DNA of 32,352 nt from a virus. The notes under the pieces were generated by a model that made no database searches, was not told the DNA's origin, and saw only the letters and a program-made list of their open reading frames with translations. The stretch is from IMG/VR virus record IMGVR_UViG_3300047170_000036, positions 1 to 32,352 of that record. One strand, given 5' to 3'. Shown here piece by piece: positions 16,427 to 24,624 of this stretch (position 1 is the stretch's first letter; each line of letters starts with the position of its first letter). A program made the translations under genes and the position numbers.

Positions 16427-16696
16427 TCAACCCCTTATAGTCATGCCAGGTTTAAGACCGAACGCAGCCCCAATATCGTTGGGATTAATCACCTGGCCTT
16501 TAGGTGGCGCGACGGGCAACCGGAGACCCTTGATGGGCGCATCAGGGTCCGGTGGTGGTTTATACTTTAAATACGACGCCGCCAACCAGTCTGTCTTCGG
16601 ATGTTTTGCCCAAAATTTGCGCAGAAGTCTGAGCCGAGGGATGGTCATCGTGCGCTCCACCCGGTCCCAGGATCCGCCCTCAATACCGTGGGCCAC
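16427..16696 (-). CDS. Tail assembly chaperone, T-like part (probably a -1 frameshift extension)
   Basis: The frame encodes a helix-rich sequence ending ...GAAFGLKPGMTIRG, with MTIPRLRLLRKFWAKHPKTDW near its start, like the downstream half of G-T type tail chaperones. A GTG at 16696 overlaps the stop of the upstream gene (TAGTG), so separate start is possible. The frame is, however, open well upstream, to 16801, and the extra sequence (QSFDGDWQSIVAELVAHGI) reads like real protein. This supports synthesis as a fusion by -1 slippage in the overlap. By analogy with lambda gpG-gpT, the fusion product would recruit tail tube subunits to the tape measure. Confidence 0.65.
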   Translation of the reverse strand: MAHGIEGGSWDRVERTMTIPRLRLLRKFWAKHPKTDWLAASYLKYKPPPDPDAPIKGLRLPVAPPKGQVINPNDIGAAFGLKPGMTIRG

Positions 16697-17067
16697 TAAC
16701 TCGGCGACGATGGACTGCCAGTCTCCGTCGAAGGACTGCCCACCGCCGCCGAAGCTTCCCCCGTATCGGTCGCGGCCCCCTGTGCCTTGAACCCGCTGAT
16801 ATTAAGTAGCTTCACGATACCGGGAGCGAGTGCCAGAGACTCGCTCCAGTGCAGCCTTTTACTTAGGTCCTCGGTTCCCACGTCGGGGTCGGTAAGTTGA
16901 ACCCCCGCCGCGATGATCTCCAGGTAAGTCCTGGCCCGCTGAAAAGGACTGGGTGAGGGGTTAGACAGCGCCTCGATCGCTGCCCAGCATCTCTCAAGGG
17001 ACCAGATGGGAAGGGGGCCGAGGGAATACGTCTTCCCCCCGATTACGAACTCCGCTTTATCGGTCAT
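16696..17067 (-). CDS. Tail assembly chaperone, G-like part
   Basis: A 123-residue protein between the tail tube and tape measure genes. The first 95 residues (FVIGGKTYSLGPLPIWSLERCWAAIEAL...ARTYLEIIAAGVQLTDPDV) fit the fold of the phage tail-assembly-chaperone group: an N-terminal beta pair followed by helices. The last 25 residues (GEASAAVGSPSTETGSPSSPS) are a Ser/Thr/Gly tail, as expected if this is only the short, terminated product of a frameshifting gene. It acts during tail assembly and is not in the virion in the lambda model. Position and size make the call likely; no active site is expected. Confidence 0.68.
   Translation of the reverse strand: MTDKAEFVIGGKTYSLGPLPIWSLERCWAAIEALSNPSPSPFQRARTYLEIIAAGVQLTDPDVGTEDLSKRLHWSESLALAPGIVKLLNISGFKAQGAATDTGEASAAVGSPSTETGSPSSPS
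16756..16780 (-). promoter_or_regulatory. Candidate -1 frameshift window in tail chaperone gene
   Basis: Read on the - strand, two G runs occur in the region where both frames are open: CAG-GGG-GCC (16781-16774) and ACG-GGG-GAA (16763-16756). Either lets a GGG-decoding tRNA slip back one base, after which the T-like frame continues. Neither is a perfect X-XXY-YYZ heptamer, so slippage here is inference. Confidence 0.35.
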
Positions 17068-17093
17068 TTCATTACCCTGTTTCGTTTAACAAG

Positions 17094-17115
17094 GCGGATA
17101 TGTGGTTATATCCGC
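17094..17115 (-). terminator. Hairpin after major tail protein gene
   Basis: Perfect 8-bp inverted repeat GCGGATAT / ATATCCGC with a 6-base loop, immediately after the major tail protein stop. On the - strand it is followed by CTTGTT, a weak T-rich tract. It may lower read-through from the highly expressed tube gene into the chaperone genes. Confidence 0.5.
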
Positions 17116-18063
17116 TTAGGTGCTGGTGCTCAAGCTAAAGGTAGACCCCGCCGCGTTGGCGTAGGCCATGAAGTCGAACTCCTGGATCACGTAATCGTCG
17201 ATCTTAGTCGGGAACGTTAGTTTACTGGCCACGCAACTATACAAAATCAACGTCGTCTGGTTGTTCCCATACTGCTGATTGAACGTTGCCTGGAACTTAG
17301 GCGTAGTGCCCATCAGCGGATTGCCGCCGAGGAACGTGAAGCCTGTCATTGAGTTGGTGTATAGGTAGTTGGCCAGGACCGCTGTATTCGCGTCTGCTGT
17401 GTTGAACGAATATACGCCGTTAACCTCAGTATACTGCCCTTGCAGCGGCGCGGATCCGGCGACATAAGTGAATGCGACGCCCGTGCTCGCATAGTAGATG
17501 CCCAGGTCGCCAGCGAACGTTGACTGATTGGCCACGGAGACATACGGGCCGAAATGAATGCTGTCTCCGGACGCTACTGTCGATACCACCGCCTGGGAGA
17601 GGACCACCGTGGTGCTCGTCTTCGACGCCACCGTGGTGCCTGCCGCGATCGCCCCCGTGGCGGTAGCGTCGGCCACCGACGCGCCTACCGTGACGCCCGC
17701 CGGAACGGACGCGAAGGTAAGAGTGGCGCCGCTGGTTGTCGATGCGCTGGTCGCCGCCGTGACCACCGCCGAGATGGTGTCCGCCTCGTTGTATACTGTG
17801 ACGTTCGTGCCGACCGTCGAGCTACCGCCAAAGAACATGTTGGTCATAATCGAGGCGGAGATCTGGGCATACTTAGCCTTGCCCTGGATCTTTACCTTAC
17901 CGCGCGCGGCGTCGAGCGCGTATTGGTTCTGGCCGTAAAGTTCCTTCAACTCGCCAGAAAAATCGACCGACACGTCTTGTAACGCACCGAAGCGAATGGG
18001 CGTGCCATTGGCGATGTCATTGCGGGTGGCGTATAGAACGCCCGAACCAAAACCAAACTGCAT
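17116..18063 (-). CDS. Major tail tube protein
   Basis: A 315-residue protein in the usual place between the tail terminator and chaperone genes. The N-terminal MQFGFGSGVLYATR...GALQDVSVDFSGELKELYGQNQYALDAARGKVKIQGKAKYAQISASI and the C-terminal TTLILYSCVASKLTFPTKIDDYVIQEFDFMAYA make up the tube fold typical of this type. Between about residues 96 and 172 there is an inserted Thr/Ser/Val-rich module (GVTVGASV...IAAGTTVASKTSTTVVLSQ...VASGDSIHFG). It resembles surface modules found in several phage virion proteins. The protein polymerises as stacked rings around the tape measure. A hairpin follows the stop codon, in line with high expression. Confidence 0.8.
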   Translation of the reverse strand: MQFGFGSGVLYATRNDIANGTPIRFGALQDVSVDFSGELKELYGQNQYALDAARGKVKIQGKAKYAQISASIMTNMFFGGSSTVGTNVTVYNEADTISAVVTAATSASTTSGATLTFASVPAGVTVGASVADATATGAIAAGTTVASKTSTTVVLSQAVVSTVASGDSIHFGPYVSVANQSTFAGDLGIYYASTGVAFTYVAGSAPLQGQYTEVNGVYSFNTADANTAVLANYLYTNSMTGFTFLGGNPLMGTTPKFQATFNQQYGNNQTTLILYSCVASKLTFPTKIDDYVIQEFDFMAYANAAGSTFSLSTST

Positions 18064-18064
18064 A

Positions 18065-18406
18065 TTATGTAACCCCCTTCACGATCGCATCTCGGAGAGC
18101 GGGAAGCGCGCCGAGAAGGTGATTATATGCCAGCGTGCTCTGCGACACGGGCGAGTTCCTGATGTGGCCCTGGACCCACGCCATGATGATGTCATGGACA
18201 GCGGTATCGGAGACCGCGACGGGGGTTGCGGGAACCGTCGTCGGCGTCACCGTGGCTACAGTAACGGCCGGTGTCTCGACGTGCTCCTCGCCTATCCTCT
18301 CGCCCGCCACGATGGGTCCCACGTGGGCGATGTGCTCGACCACACCGGGTGCCGGATGCTCCGTCTGAGTGGTGCTCACCGTGGAACCTTCTGTATTCTC
18401 TGTCAT
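18065..18406 (-). CDS. Small protein of unknown function between tail genes
   Basis: A 113-residue protein, not recognised. The first 75 residues are low in complexity, rich in Thr, Val, Ala and Pro (VATVTPTTVPATPVAVSDT), and probably extended. The last 45 (HDIIMAWVQGHIRNSPVSQSTLAYNHLLGALPALRDAIVKG) form two predicted helices. It stops one base before the start of the major tail protein, so it belongs to the same transcript. A virion-linker or tube-associated role is possible only by location. Confidence 0.6.
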   Translation of the reverse strand: MTENTEGSTVSTTQTEHPAPGVVEHIAHVGPIVAGERIGEEHVETPAVTVATVTPTTVPATPVAVSDTAVHDIIMAWVQGHIRNSPVSQSTLAYNHLLGALPALRDAIVKGVT

Positions 18407-18429
18407 TCTACCATGCTTTCTTGTTCAAG

Positions 18430-18891
18430 TCAAGGGAGAAGAATATTAATAGGAACTATAGCCATTCCCTCACCATCCAGATCGCCTGGCGTCTTGATGA
18501 TCATGCCCTCGACCCAACAGCGATACACCAAACCGCCGAGGGTGAACACGTTACGGTATGGATCATCCGGAACCAACGTAGCTTCCAGGGCATCCACGGC
18601 GTTGTTTAACTGCGTGGAGGGAATATCCACATCACTGCCAGTAAACGTATATATTACAGCGCTAGCCTTCATCAGCAGTTTAGACTGTAGACCCTGCGGT
18701 GGCTGCTGAGTGCGCTGGTCGTGCGTCTCGATAAGGTATAGCGCGGGCTTCTGGTTGGATGGCACGTCGCCCCACAGTTTGATGCGTCGGCTAGCCGTAA
18801 TAAAGAACGGCGTCGCGGTTCCGAGTTGAACAGCGGTGCATAACTTAGTAAACAACGCGTTTAACACGGTTTCACGCGCCAGGGTAGTCAT
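18430..18891 (-). CDS. Tail terminator protein
   Basis: A 153-residue protein with the layout of the siphophage tail terminator (lambda gpU / HK97 gp10-neighbour group). It has an N-terminal helix VLNALFTKLCTAV, an exposed loop, a strand ...KPALYLIETHDQRTQ, another ASAVIYTFTGSD, and a C-terminal LNNAVDALEATLVPDDPYRNVFTLGGLVYRCWVEG. Terminator rings cap the tube at its set length and join it to the head. It lies directly upstream of the tail tube genes and overlaps the gp10-like gene by four bases (ATGA). Confidence comes from pattern plus position. Confidence 0.68.
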   Translation of the reverse strand: MTTLARETVLNALFTKLCTAVQLGTATPFFITASRRIKLWGDVPSNQKPALYLIETHDQRTQQPPQGLQSKLLMKASAVIYTFTGSDVDIPSTQLNNAVDALEATLVPDDPYRNVFTLGGLVYRCWVEGMIIKTPGDLDGEGMAIVPINILLP

Positions 18892-19382
18892 GAGCGCTTG
18901 CCTGTCGCCTCGTTGATCGCGTCCGCGACCACGGTAGATATGAACTCTCGGTTCTCACTCAGGGTGTCACGAAGATAATAGTGGGGAGGTATCTTCGCTC
19001 CGGGCCAATTCTTTACCTGATAAGTAAAGATCTCTCGGCCCTGCCAGAAAAAATGCAGCACTCTGGCCTTATTCGCGGTAATAACACGGGGCGGCGTCTG
19101 GCCCCCGCGCTCCTGGATCGCGGCATAAGCCACGCCGCCTGAACCGAGGGTGAGTTCAATTTGCGCGCCATACTGCTCGACATAAGACATGATGCTATCG
19201 CGTAACTTGCCCGTCACTACGTTAAGCACCTGCCCGGAAAGTTTCTCGGACTGTGTGTAGTCAACGAGAAACTCGCCTAGTTCCTTCATCTTGGTCAACA
19301 AGATCGTCAACACGGTGTCATTCAGACCGGACAGTTTCAAGAGATACTCGGTATCCCCCACCATCTTGATTTGAAGCCTCAT
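18888..19382 (-). CDS. Neck/tail completion protein, HK97 gp10-like
   Basis: A 164-residue protein with the signature VTGKLRDSI near residues 56-64, preceded by helix EFLVDYTQSEKLSGQVLN. It is followed by beta strands and a late helix (HYYLRDTLSENREFISTVVADAINEATG). This pattern (TG-x-L-x-x-S-I, YA-x-x-x-E-x-G-G) fits the HK97 gp10-like family of head-tail joining proteins, although the middle GGVAYAAIQERGGQTPPR is the best match. It overlaps both neighbours by four bases and sits between the connector and the terminator genes, as the family usually does. Confidence 0.72.
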   Translation of the reverse strand: MRLQIKMVGDTEYLLKLSGLNDTVLTILLTKMKELGEFLVDYTQSEKLSGQVLNVVTGKLRDSIMSYVEQYGAQIELTLGSGGVAYAAIQERGGQTPPRVITANKARVLHFFWQGREIFTYQVKNWPGAKIPPHYYLRDTLSENREFISTVVADAINEATGKRS

Positions 19383-20200
19383 AACGGCACCGTGTTCATG
19401 TAGGGCTGGAGCAGGGCAGTGGTAAGTGCGTCCATGTCCTTCTGTGAATAGGTCATAGTCTCCTGACCACCGAGGGTCTTGGATACCAGGCCGATACGGT
19501 CCTTAGTGCGCCAGTTCCACGCAGCCAGTTGCACCACAGCCTGGGACAGCGCCTCAGGGGTGTAGCTATAGCTGATCTCTATGTTCTGACCCTCGTCGGC
19601 ATTGGAGAAGTAATAGATACCGGACGCGGGATCCACGTAATACTGGCCCTGGGCGGGTGTGTTTGTGGAAACTGGCGTCAGCGCCGTGCCGTTGGCGTAG
19701 GTCACGCCATGGTCCACGTTCCACAGCCTTGCCGTGGTCACGGCGGGACTGGCCACACTCGGTATGGTCCAGGGTTCGTCGCTTATATAGTATCCCGCGT
19801 AATAGGATACCATCACGTTGAACGTGGGACCCTGCGGAAATATGTATCCATAAGTGTAGATCTGCTGATGACCGTAAGTATCGTCACCATTCCAGGGCTC
19901 CAGCACCCAGCCCTGGCCGAAGGGAGCACTGATCTGCTGTTGTATGGCGGACCCCTGAACCTGCAGCGAAGTGACCGACAACACCGGCCATTCGCGCAGC
20001 ATCAGGGTCGGGCGACCCGTGCCGGACCGTATCTCGTTAACCAGTCTATAGGCAAGCGTCGGCCCCCGATCGAGCATGTCAAGCACCGAACGGGAAGCCG
20101 CTGTCAGCCAGGCTTGTAGCGAAGTGTCAGACGAGGCATCGGTGATGCCGAGCCAGGACTTAAGCGACGCGAGACTAGCTAAAGTGTTCTGGACGAGCAA
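19379..20200 (-). CDS. Head-tail connector (adaptor) protein
   Basis: The first 100 residues (LASLASLKSWLGITDASSDTSLQAWLTAASRSVLDMLDRG) match the gp6-like head-tail adaptor pattern: an N-terminal 'lK.wL.i...sdD..L..li..As..v...l.r'. The C-terminal VQLAAWNWRTKDRIGLVSKTLGGQETMTYSQKDMDALTTALLQPYMNTV is the usual last helix pair. The family is normally about 100-200 residues. This one is 273 because of a beta-rich insertion in the middle, with Tyr/Gly/Thr-rich strands from about 95 to 215. It binds below the portal ring. Position after the capsid and small virion gene is standard. Confidence 0.72.
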   Translation of the reverse strand: MLVQNTLASLASLKSWLGITDASSDTSLQAWLTAASRSVLDMLDRGPTLAYRLVNEIRSGTGRPTLMLREWPVLSVTSLQVQGSAIQQQISAPFGQGWVLEPWNGDDTYGHQQIYTYGYIFPQGPTFNVMVSYYAGYYISDEPWTIPSVASPAVTTARLWNVDHGVTYANGTALTPVSTNTPAQGQYYVDPASGIYYFSNADEGQNIEISYSYTPEALSQAVVQLAAWNWRTKDRIGLVSKTLGGQETMTYSQKDMDALTTALLQPYMNTVPL

Positions 20201-20203
20201 GGA

Positions 20204-20695
20204 TTACGCAACCTGGCCCGGAGCCGTCTTAGGGTCGAGACCCATGCCTGGCGTAGCCACTTTGGTATCGGAGCCGAGGGGCATGGTCGAAGTGGGTTGA
20301 GTGTTCTCCTCGGTAGGCTCGTCGTGTTTGTGGTTCTTGAGCGTCGCCGCGTAAGTAGCCTCCACCAGTTTCCGCAGCGCGCCGACCGTGACACCCTTGG
20401 GGATGCCGACGCCCTCGGACTTAAGATACTGCTTCATCTGTTGCTGCGTCATTGGGCGTGAGAAGTCCTCAGGCGATGGCGCGTCGGTGTCGTCGTCCTC
20501 CACCAGGTCTTCGTCCTTGGCGGCAGGCACCAGGGTCTTAGGCGTCTGACCCTGCTTAACAAAGCCATGGCTGCCGAGGAGAACCTTCGCGAGGGGGTCA
20601 GGGACGGTTACGAGACCTTCTTCCCCGATCTTATATTCCTCGCCCTGGTGAGAAACAGACGAAGCTCCGATAGGAGCCTGGAGAGTAGTAGCCAC
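20204..20695 (-). CDS. Small virion-associated protein with HeH-like motif
   Basis: A 163-residue acidic, Pro/Glu-rich protein of unknown role between capsid and connector genes. The N-terminus GASSVSHQGEEYKIGEEGLVTVPDPLAKVLLGSHGF forms a small beta module seen in other head-gene products; a similar stretch opens the protein encoded at 27476-28027. Residues about 82-113 (MTQQQMKQYLKSEGVGIPKGVTVGALRKLVEATY) look like a HeH/SAP-type helix-extension-helix, often linked to nucleic acid binding. The rest is probably disordered. The start codon is 65 bases downstream of the capsid stop, after the hairpin at 20724-20747. Confidence 0.55.
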   Translation of the reverse strand: MATTLQAPIGASSVSHQGEEYKIGEEGLVTVPDPLAKVLLGSHGFVKQGQTPKTLVPAAKDEDLVEDDDTDAPSPEDFSRPMTQQQMKQYLKSEGVGIPKGVTVGALRKLVEATYAATLKNHKHDEPTEENTQPTSTMPLGSDTKVATPGMGLDPKTAPGQVA

Positions 20696-20723
20696 AGTAT
20701 TATCCCTTTCTGTTTAACGCATC

Positions 20724-20747
20724 GTTGGCCCCGTCTCCGGAGCCAAC
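20724..20747 (-). terminator. Strong hairpin with GAGA tetraloop after capsid gene
   Basis: On the - strand the two arms GTTGGCTCCG and CGGGGCCAAC pair over 10 positions (one G-U) around a GAGA tetraloop of the GNRA class. It begins 13 bases after the capsid stop. No T tract follows, so it may stabilise or process the capsid mRNA rather than end transcription. Confidence 0.55.
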
Positions 20748-20760
20748 TTCACATATGGGC

Positions 20761-22272
20761 TTAGTTGTTGCCGATGTTGGTGATGATGCCCATCGACGGC
20801 GGGAAGTAATGCTGCAAAACCTCGTCGGCGTAGACGCCATATTGATACTTGCGGGAGACGAGTGGCCACTCGATCTGGTAGTAGTCCTGGCGGGTCCGGA
20901 TCTGCGCCACGTTCGACACGTTAGACAACGGGTATGGCAGCCGCTCCGTGTAGAACAAGATCGTGCCCGGCGGCATGTTGGGGTGGATCTTGACCGGAAT
21001 GAGTTGCCCGCCCGCCATCGAGAAGCGGTTGAGATACTCCTTGATCATGACGCCGCCCGCGATCATGCCGTCTTTGACGTCCACGTTGAACCGCAAATTG
21101 GACGTCGCCGAACCGCCGACCAGGATCTTCTTGCTGATGTTCAGCGCTTCCTGGCTGTTGACGTAGATCACAGTCGGGGACAGACGGTAGACATCCCAGA
21201 AATGCTTCAACGCCACGTCAACTTCGACAATGCCACCTTCGTTGTCGGACGTTAGACCGGTGCCGGTTCCGGCGGTGCCCGTGGCCTGCGCGGAATAGTA
21301 ACTGTTGCTGCCGGTCTTGACCACCTGCGTCAGCAGACCGTCAAACACCAAGGTGTTCGCCGAGTTATCATTGGTGCCGAGGGACGCCGCCGTCTGGGTG
21401 CCGGTCGCGGCGGCGGTGATGACGAGGGAGTTAATCGAAGTGATGGCACCCAGGAGTTCACTACCCGCCGCCCCCCAAAACCAAGCGTATCCGAGAGCGC
21501 CTGATGTGGTCGTGGTGGTCGCGGCGATGGAGCTGGTAGCGCCGCTCGTGGTAACGGTGGCGCTGGCAGAAAGTTTGCCGGTGCCGCCACCAAACGTATC
21601 GGACGAACCATCCGCGTTAGTGCGGACAATCTGGCCTTGCACACCGCCGGTCACGGAACCGTTGATGTAACCGTCCAGCGTAAGTGGAGCCACGATGACG
21701 GACCAGGTTTGAGCGGCGAGAGTGCCACCCGTGCTGCTGCCTGTCAGAGTGGGGGTGCCGCCCTGGCCGATCGAGACGCTGCTGCACCCGCCGAGGATAA
21801 GCAGCTCCTCGCCGATCATCGTGGCTTCGAGCAGGGTCTTCGCCGCAATGGCGCGAACATCATCGAAGCCCATGCCAGCATACTGCGCCTCGAAGTCCAC
21901 GTTGTCTTCGAGACCGATGCCCTTATAGGCGGCGGTGTAGTCCTGCGTCGAGACCGCGATCACGCCGCCACGATTGCCGCCCGATACGCCGAGACGGACG
22001 CCCGACGTGTTGATGGCGGTGACCGCGCGCCAGTTGGCCTGGATGCCACCCTTACCGGAGACGCGCGGCATGGTGTTCCGCAGCGGCGTCAGGACGGGAT
22101 ATAGGAACTTGGCGCCAAGTTCCAGGTCGTAGAACGTCAGGCCAGACGTAGCCGTGCCGCTTTGCGAGAAGGTAGACTTCTGCAAAATGTCGCTCATACG
22201 CGGGTCGGCGATGGGCGATTCGTATGCCTTGCGGAAGGCGGTGAGGGTTTCGGCAATCTGGTTCGGGTTCAC
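20761..22272 (-). CDS. Major capsid protein, HK97 fold
   Basis: A 503-residue protein in the place of the major capsid gene. The N-terminal arm (residues 1-60) and GAKFLYPVLTPLRNTMPRVSGKGGIQANW are followed by helical and beta regions typical of the HK97 spine helix and A-domain. The C-terminal part ending ...YQYGVYADEVLQHYFPPSMGIITN is also typical. A Gly/Ser/Thr-rich block at about 162-305 (SVSIGQGGTPTLTGSSTGG... to ...TQTAASLGTNDNSANTLVF) looks like an added surface domain. The GTG start at 22272 has a strong ATAGGAG site. It follows the protease/scaffold gene and is followed by a stable hairpin, consistent with high expression. Confidence 0.85.
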   Translation of the reverse strand: MNPNQIAETLTAFRKAYESPIADPRMSDILQKSTFSQSGTATSGLTFYDLELGAKFLYPVLTPLRNTMPRVSGKGGIQANWRAVTAINTSGVRLGVSGGNRGGVIAVSTQDYTAAYKGIGLEDNVDFEAQYAGMGFDDVRAIAAKTLLEATMIGEELLILGGCSSVSIGQGGTPTLTGSSTGGTLAAQTWSVIVAPLTLDGYINGSVTGGVQGQIVRTNADGSSDTFGGGTGKLSASATVTTSGATSSIAATTTTTSGALGYAWFWGAAGSELLGAITSINSLVITAAATGTQTAASLGTNDNSANTLVFDGLLTQVVKTGSNSYYSAQATGTAGTGTGLTSDNEGGIVEVDVALKHFWDVYRLSPTVIYVNSQEALNISKKILVGGSATSNLRFNVDVKDGMIAGGVMIKEYLNRFSMAGGQLIPVKIHPNMPPGTILFYTERLPYPLSNVSNVAQIRTRQDYYQIEWPLVSRKYQYGVYADEVLQHYFPPSMGIITNIGNN

Positions 22273-22345
22273 TTTATTTCTCCTATCGGTGAACCTGTTG
22301 TTCCTTGCTCAAGGGAGTTGAGAGCCGGTGCCGTCTCCGGTCCGC

Positions 22346-24622
22346 TTAGCTTTTAGTCCCACGATGGAAAATCTGCTGGCCACCCGCCGCGTGGGTAAGG
22401 CGAAGTGCCGCCGTGGCCAACAAGTCAGGTGAGAAGTGTTTCATGAGTTCGCTCGATGGGGTCGCCAGACCACCCGCCGCGCCTCCGTCCACAGTCTTAT
22501 CCACCACCTGCAATTTGACCGGCTGGATTTGTGCCGGTTGTGCCTTGATGGCCTCGATGTCGGTGGCCATCTTGGTCAAAGCGCCGATCGCCTTATCGAG
22601 GCTCGCACGCAATTCCTGGTTCTCGGCCGAGAGGACTTCCATACCCTTAGCCAGCCGCCCCCCGTCGATCCCGGCTGCTTTGCCCGGCATCTCACCGCCA
22701 TAACACTTGGCACCCATGGCCGAGCAGTGGTCGTGCATCTCCTGGATCTTGCCGACGTGTTCCTTCGGCATGGCTGCCTTGAGCAAGCCATAAGCCAACG
22801 GCGAACCCGCCGACTTCTCCAACGACAGCCCGCCAAGGTAATCAAAATATTTACGAAGCTGCGTGGCCGGGACCGAGGACGCCGCCATTTCCAACATTTC
22901 GGCAAACTCTTCGGTTTCGTCGATATCGAACAATTCGGACGTCTCCTCGTCCACCATGTTCTTCAACGTGCCCACAAGCGAGGCGATGTCGCCCTTAAGC
23001 TGCGCGGGAACCGGGCTGCCGTCCTTCTCCTGCACGGCCTCCATCTCGATAGAGGAGTGAAGCCAGTTTAATTCGTCGATAAGGCAGGCCAACCTTGATA
23101 CAGTGTGCATGCCCTTCTGTAGCTGACCAGTGACGAAAGCCTTATCAGCGGCCGAGGGGGGATCCTTGCCGATCACCTTCTTCCACGCCGCGATGATTTT
23201 GCTCTTCACCGAAGACAATTGCTGCGCGGTATAGCCCGCGTGATTAGCGGGCTTGTTGATGTAGGACCACGCGGCGCGGACGTGCGCCTCGGTATCGATC
23301 GGATAGCGCTTCTTTTTATCCGCTTTGTAGCCAGGGTCCGCGTAGGTCGTGTTGCCATAGGGCTTCGATCCGTCGCCAGGGGCGTCGGCCGCTTTCTTCG
23401 CGTCCTTGTCTTGGAGAAACGCGGGAAGTTTCTTCTTCCCCTCCGCCGCCTTGGCGGCGTCCTCCATGTCCTTCTCTTCCTTCATCTTCTTGGCCTTAGC
23501 TTCGGCCTTACGCTTCTCCTCGGCATCTATCACCTTGGAGTCGTTGACATCCGCCTTGCTAAGTGCGGCGTTAACCTTCTCCAGCGCGGCGTCAAGCTGA
23601 GCCGAGGGAGTGTCCAGCTTCGCGTTGTGAGAGATCGCCGCAGCCTTCGAGACGTGGAATGAGCCATCCTTGGCCCGCCACCCCTGCGTCACTTCGTTAC
23701 GCGGGTCTTCGTTCGTGGCCGACTTTCCCATTGTGGGTTGCGTCCCGGCATTGGACGGGCGTTTACCACCCTCCACCGGCATCGAGACGCCCTCACCTAC
23801 TGCCGTGTCCTCGGCATAATCAGCCGGAACCTCCATTTCGGTGTCGTCGGCGTTGTTGGGCACGCCGCCAGGGTGCGGCGTGATTTTGGCCTCGCCGGAT
23901 GGCGTCAGCGTTGACATGCCGCCCTTTGGGACCGTTACTACAGACGAGCCGCCTGGATTGGCCTCCGTCGCGCCCTCCAACCCGGCTTCCTTCTCCAGTT
24001 GCGCGCGAGCCTTGGCAATAAAATCGCCAAAACCCGTCGCGCCCGCTGCCTTGGCGAGAGACTGAGCACGCTCCGTTACCATGCTGTTGGTGATGGCCAC
24101 CGTATTCTCCTCGGACATGTAGTGGGCGAAAGACCGCTCCTCGGCGGCGCCGTGCATCTTGACCATGGTGAAGTGCGCCCCCGGCATGGCCGGGTTGTCC
24201 ACGAGACTTATCTCGCTCGGTTTGGCGGTATAAAACTTAGTGCCGCCTTGCGTCCAGCGCTTAACGTAGTCGCCACCGATCGAGAAACCCGTATAGACGC
24301 CTTCCTTTACCTTCTGCCATGCCCCGTCGTCCACCACCTTACCGCAGACTTCGATCGCCTTGCTATCGTCGTCATACTGAATATCGGTAAGACGCCCCGC
24401 CGCCGACTTTCCGTGCATCTCGCGCACGTTGCCCATCGACACGGGCAGCCCTACGGCTTTAGTGGCCTCCTGCGCCTCCTTGGACCATTCCTGGAAGTGC
24501 GGAACCGAAGTCTCGTAATGAAACGTCTCGCCCGTCTTGTCCGGCTGTTCCAGCGCGGCGGTCCCATAAACCAGACGCTGCTCCATGTCCACCTTAGTTA
24601 GGGGAACGAAGATCCGTTTCAT
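22346..24622 (-). CDS. Prohead protease fused to scaffold-like domain
   Basis: A 758-residue fusion. The first 155 residues form a capsid maturation protease of the XkdF/S78_2 kind: VSMGNVREMHGKSAAGRL carries the catalytic His (H70), GVYTGFSIGGDYV the Ser (S114), and PSEISLVDNPAMPGAHFTMVK closes the domain. The remainder is charged and partly coiled coil (AEEKRKAEAKAKKMKEEKDMEDAAK), as in scaffolds. It includes a DUF6582-like segment, GNTTYADPGYKADKKKRYPIDTEAHVRAAWSYIN, and a helical C-terminus. The protease would free itself and digest the scaffold after capsid assembly. The ATG at 24622 was chosen because it lies just after the portal stop; an in-frame start at 24655 would overlap it and adds an unlike sequence. 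Confidence 0.82.
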   Translation of the reverse strand: MKRIFVPLTKVDMEQRLVYGTAALEQPDKTGETFHYETSVPHFQEWSKEAQEATKAVGLPVSMGNVREMHGKSAAGRLTDIQYDDDSKAIEVCGKVVDDGAWQKVKEGVYTGFSIGGDYVKRWTQGGTKFYTAKPSEISLVDNPAMPGAHFTMVKMHGAAEERSFAHYMSEENTVAITNSMVTERAQSLAKAAGATGFGDFIAKARAQLEKEAGLEGATEANPGGSSVVTVPKGGMSTLTPSGEAKITPHPGGVPNNADDTEMEVPADYAEDTAVGEGVSMPVEGGKRPSNAGTQPTMGKSATNEDPRNEVTQGWRAKDGSFHVSKAAAISHNAKLDTPSAQLDAALEKVNAALSKADVNDSKVIDAEEKRKAEAKAKKMKEEKDMEDAAKAAEGKKKLPAFLQDKDAKKAADAPGDGSKPYGNTTYADPGYKADKKKRYPIDTEAHVRAAWSYINKPANHAGYTAQQLSSVKSKIIAAWKKVIGKDPPSAADKAFVTGQLQKGMHTVSRLACLIDELNWLHSSIEMEAVQEKDGSPVPAQLKGDIASLVGTLKNMVDEETSELFDIDETEEFAEMLEMAASSVPATQLRKYFDYLGGLSLEKSAGSPLAYGLLKAAMPKEHVGKIQEMHDHCSAMGAKCYGGEMPGKAAGIDGGRLAKGMEVLSAENQELRASLDKAIGALTKMATDIEAIKAQPAQIQPVKLQVVDKTVDGGAAGGLATPSSELMKHFSPDLLATAALRLTHAAGGQQIFHRGTKS

Positions 24623-24624
24623 AG

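Noticed and set aside
19529-20119. 196-codon plus-strand frame inside the connector gene
   Set aside because: Antisense shadow; the minus-strand protein matches a connector family and fits the operon.
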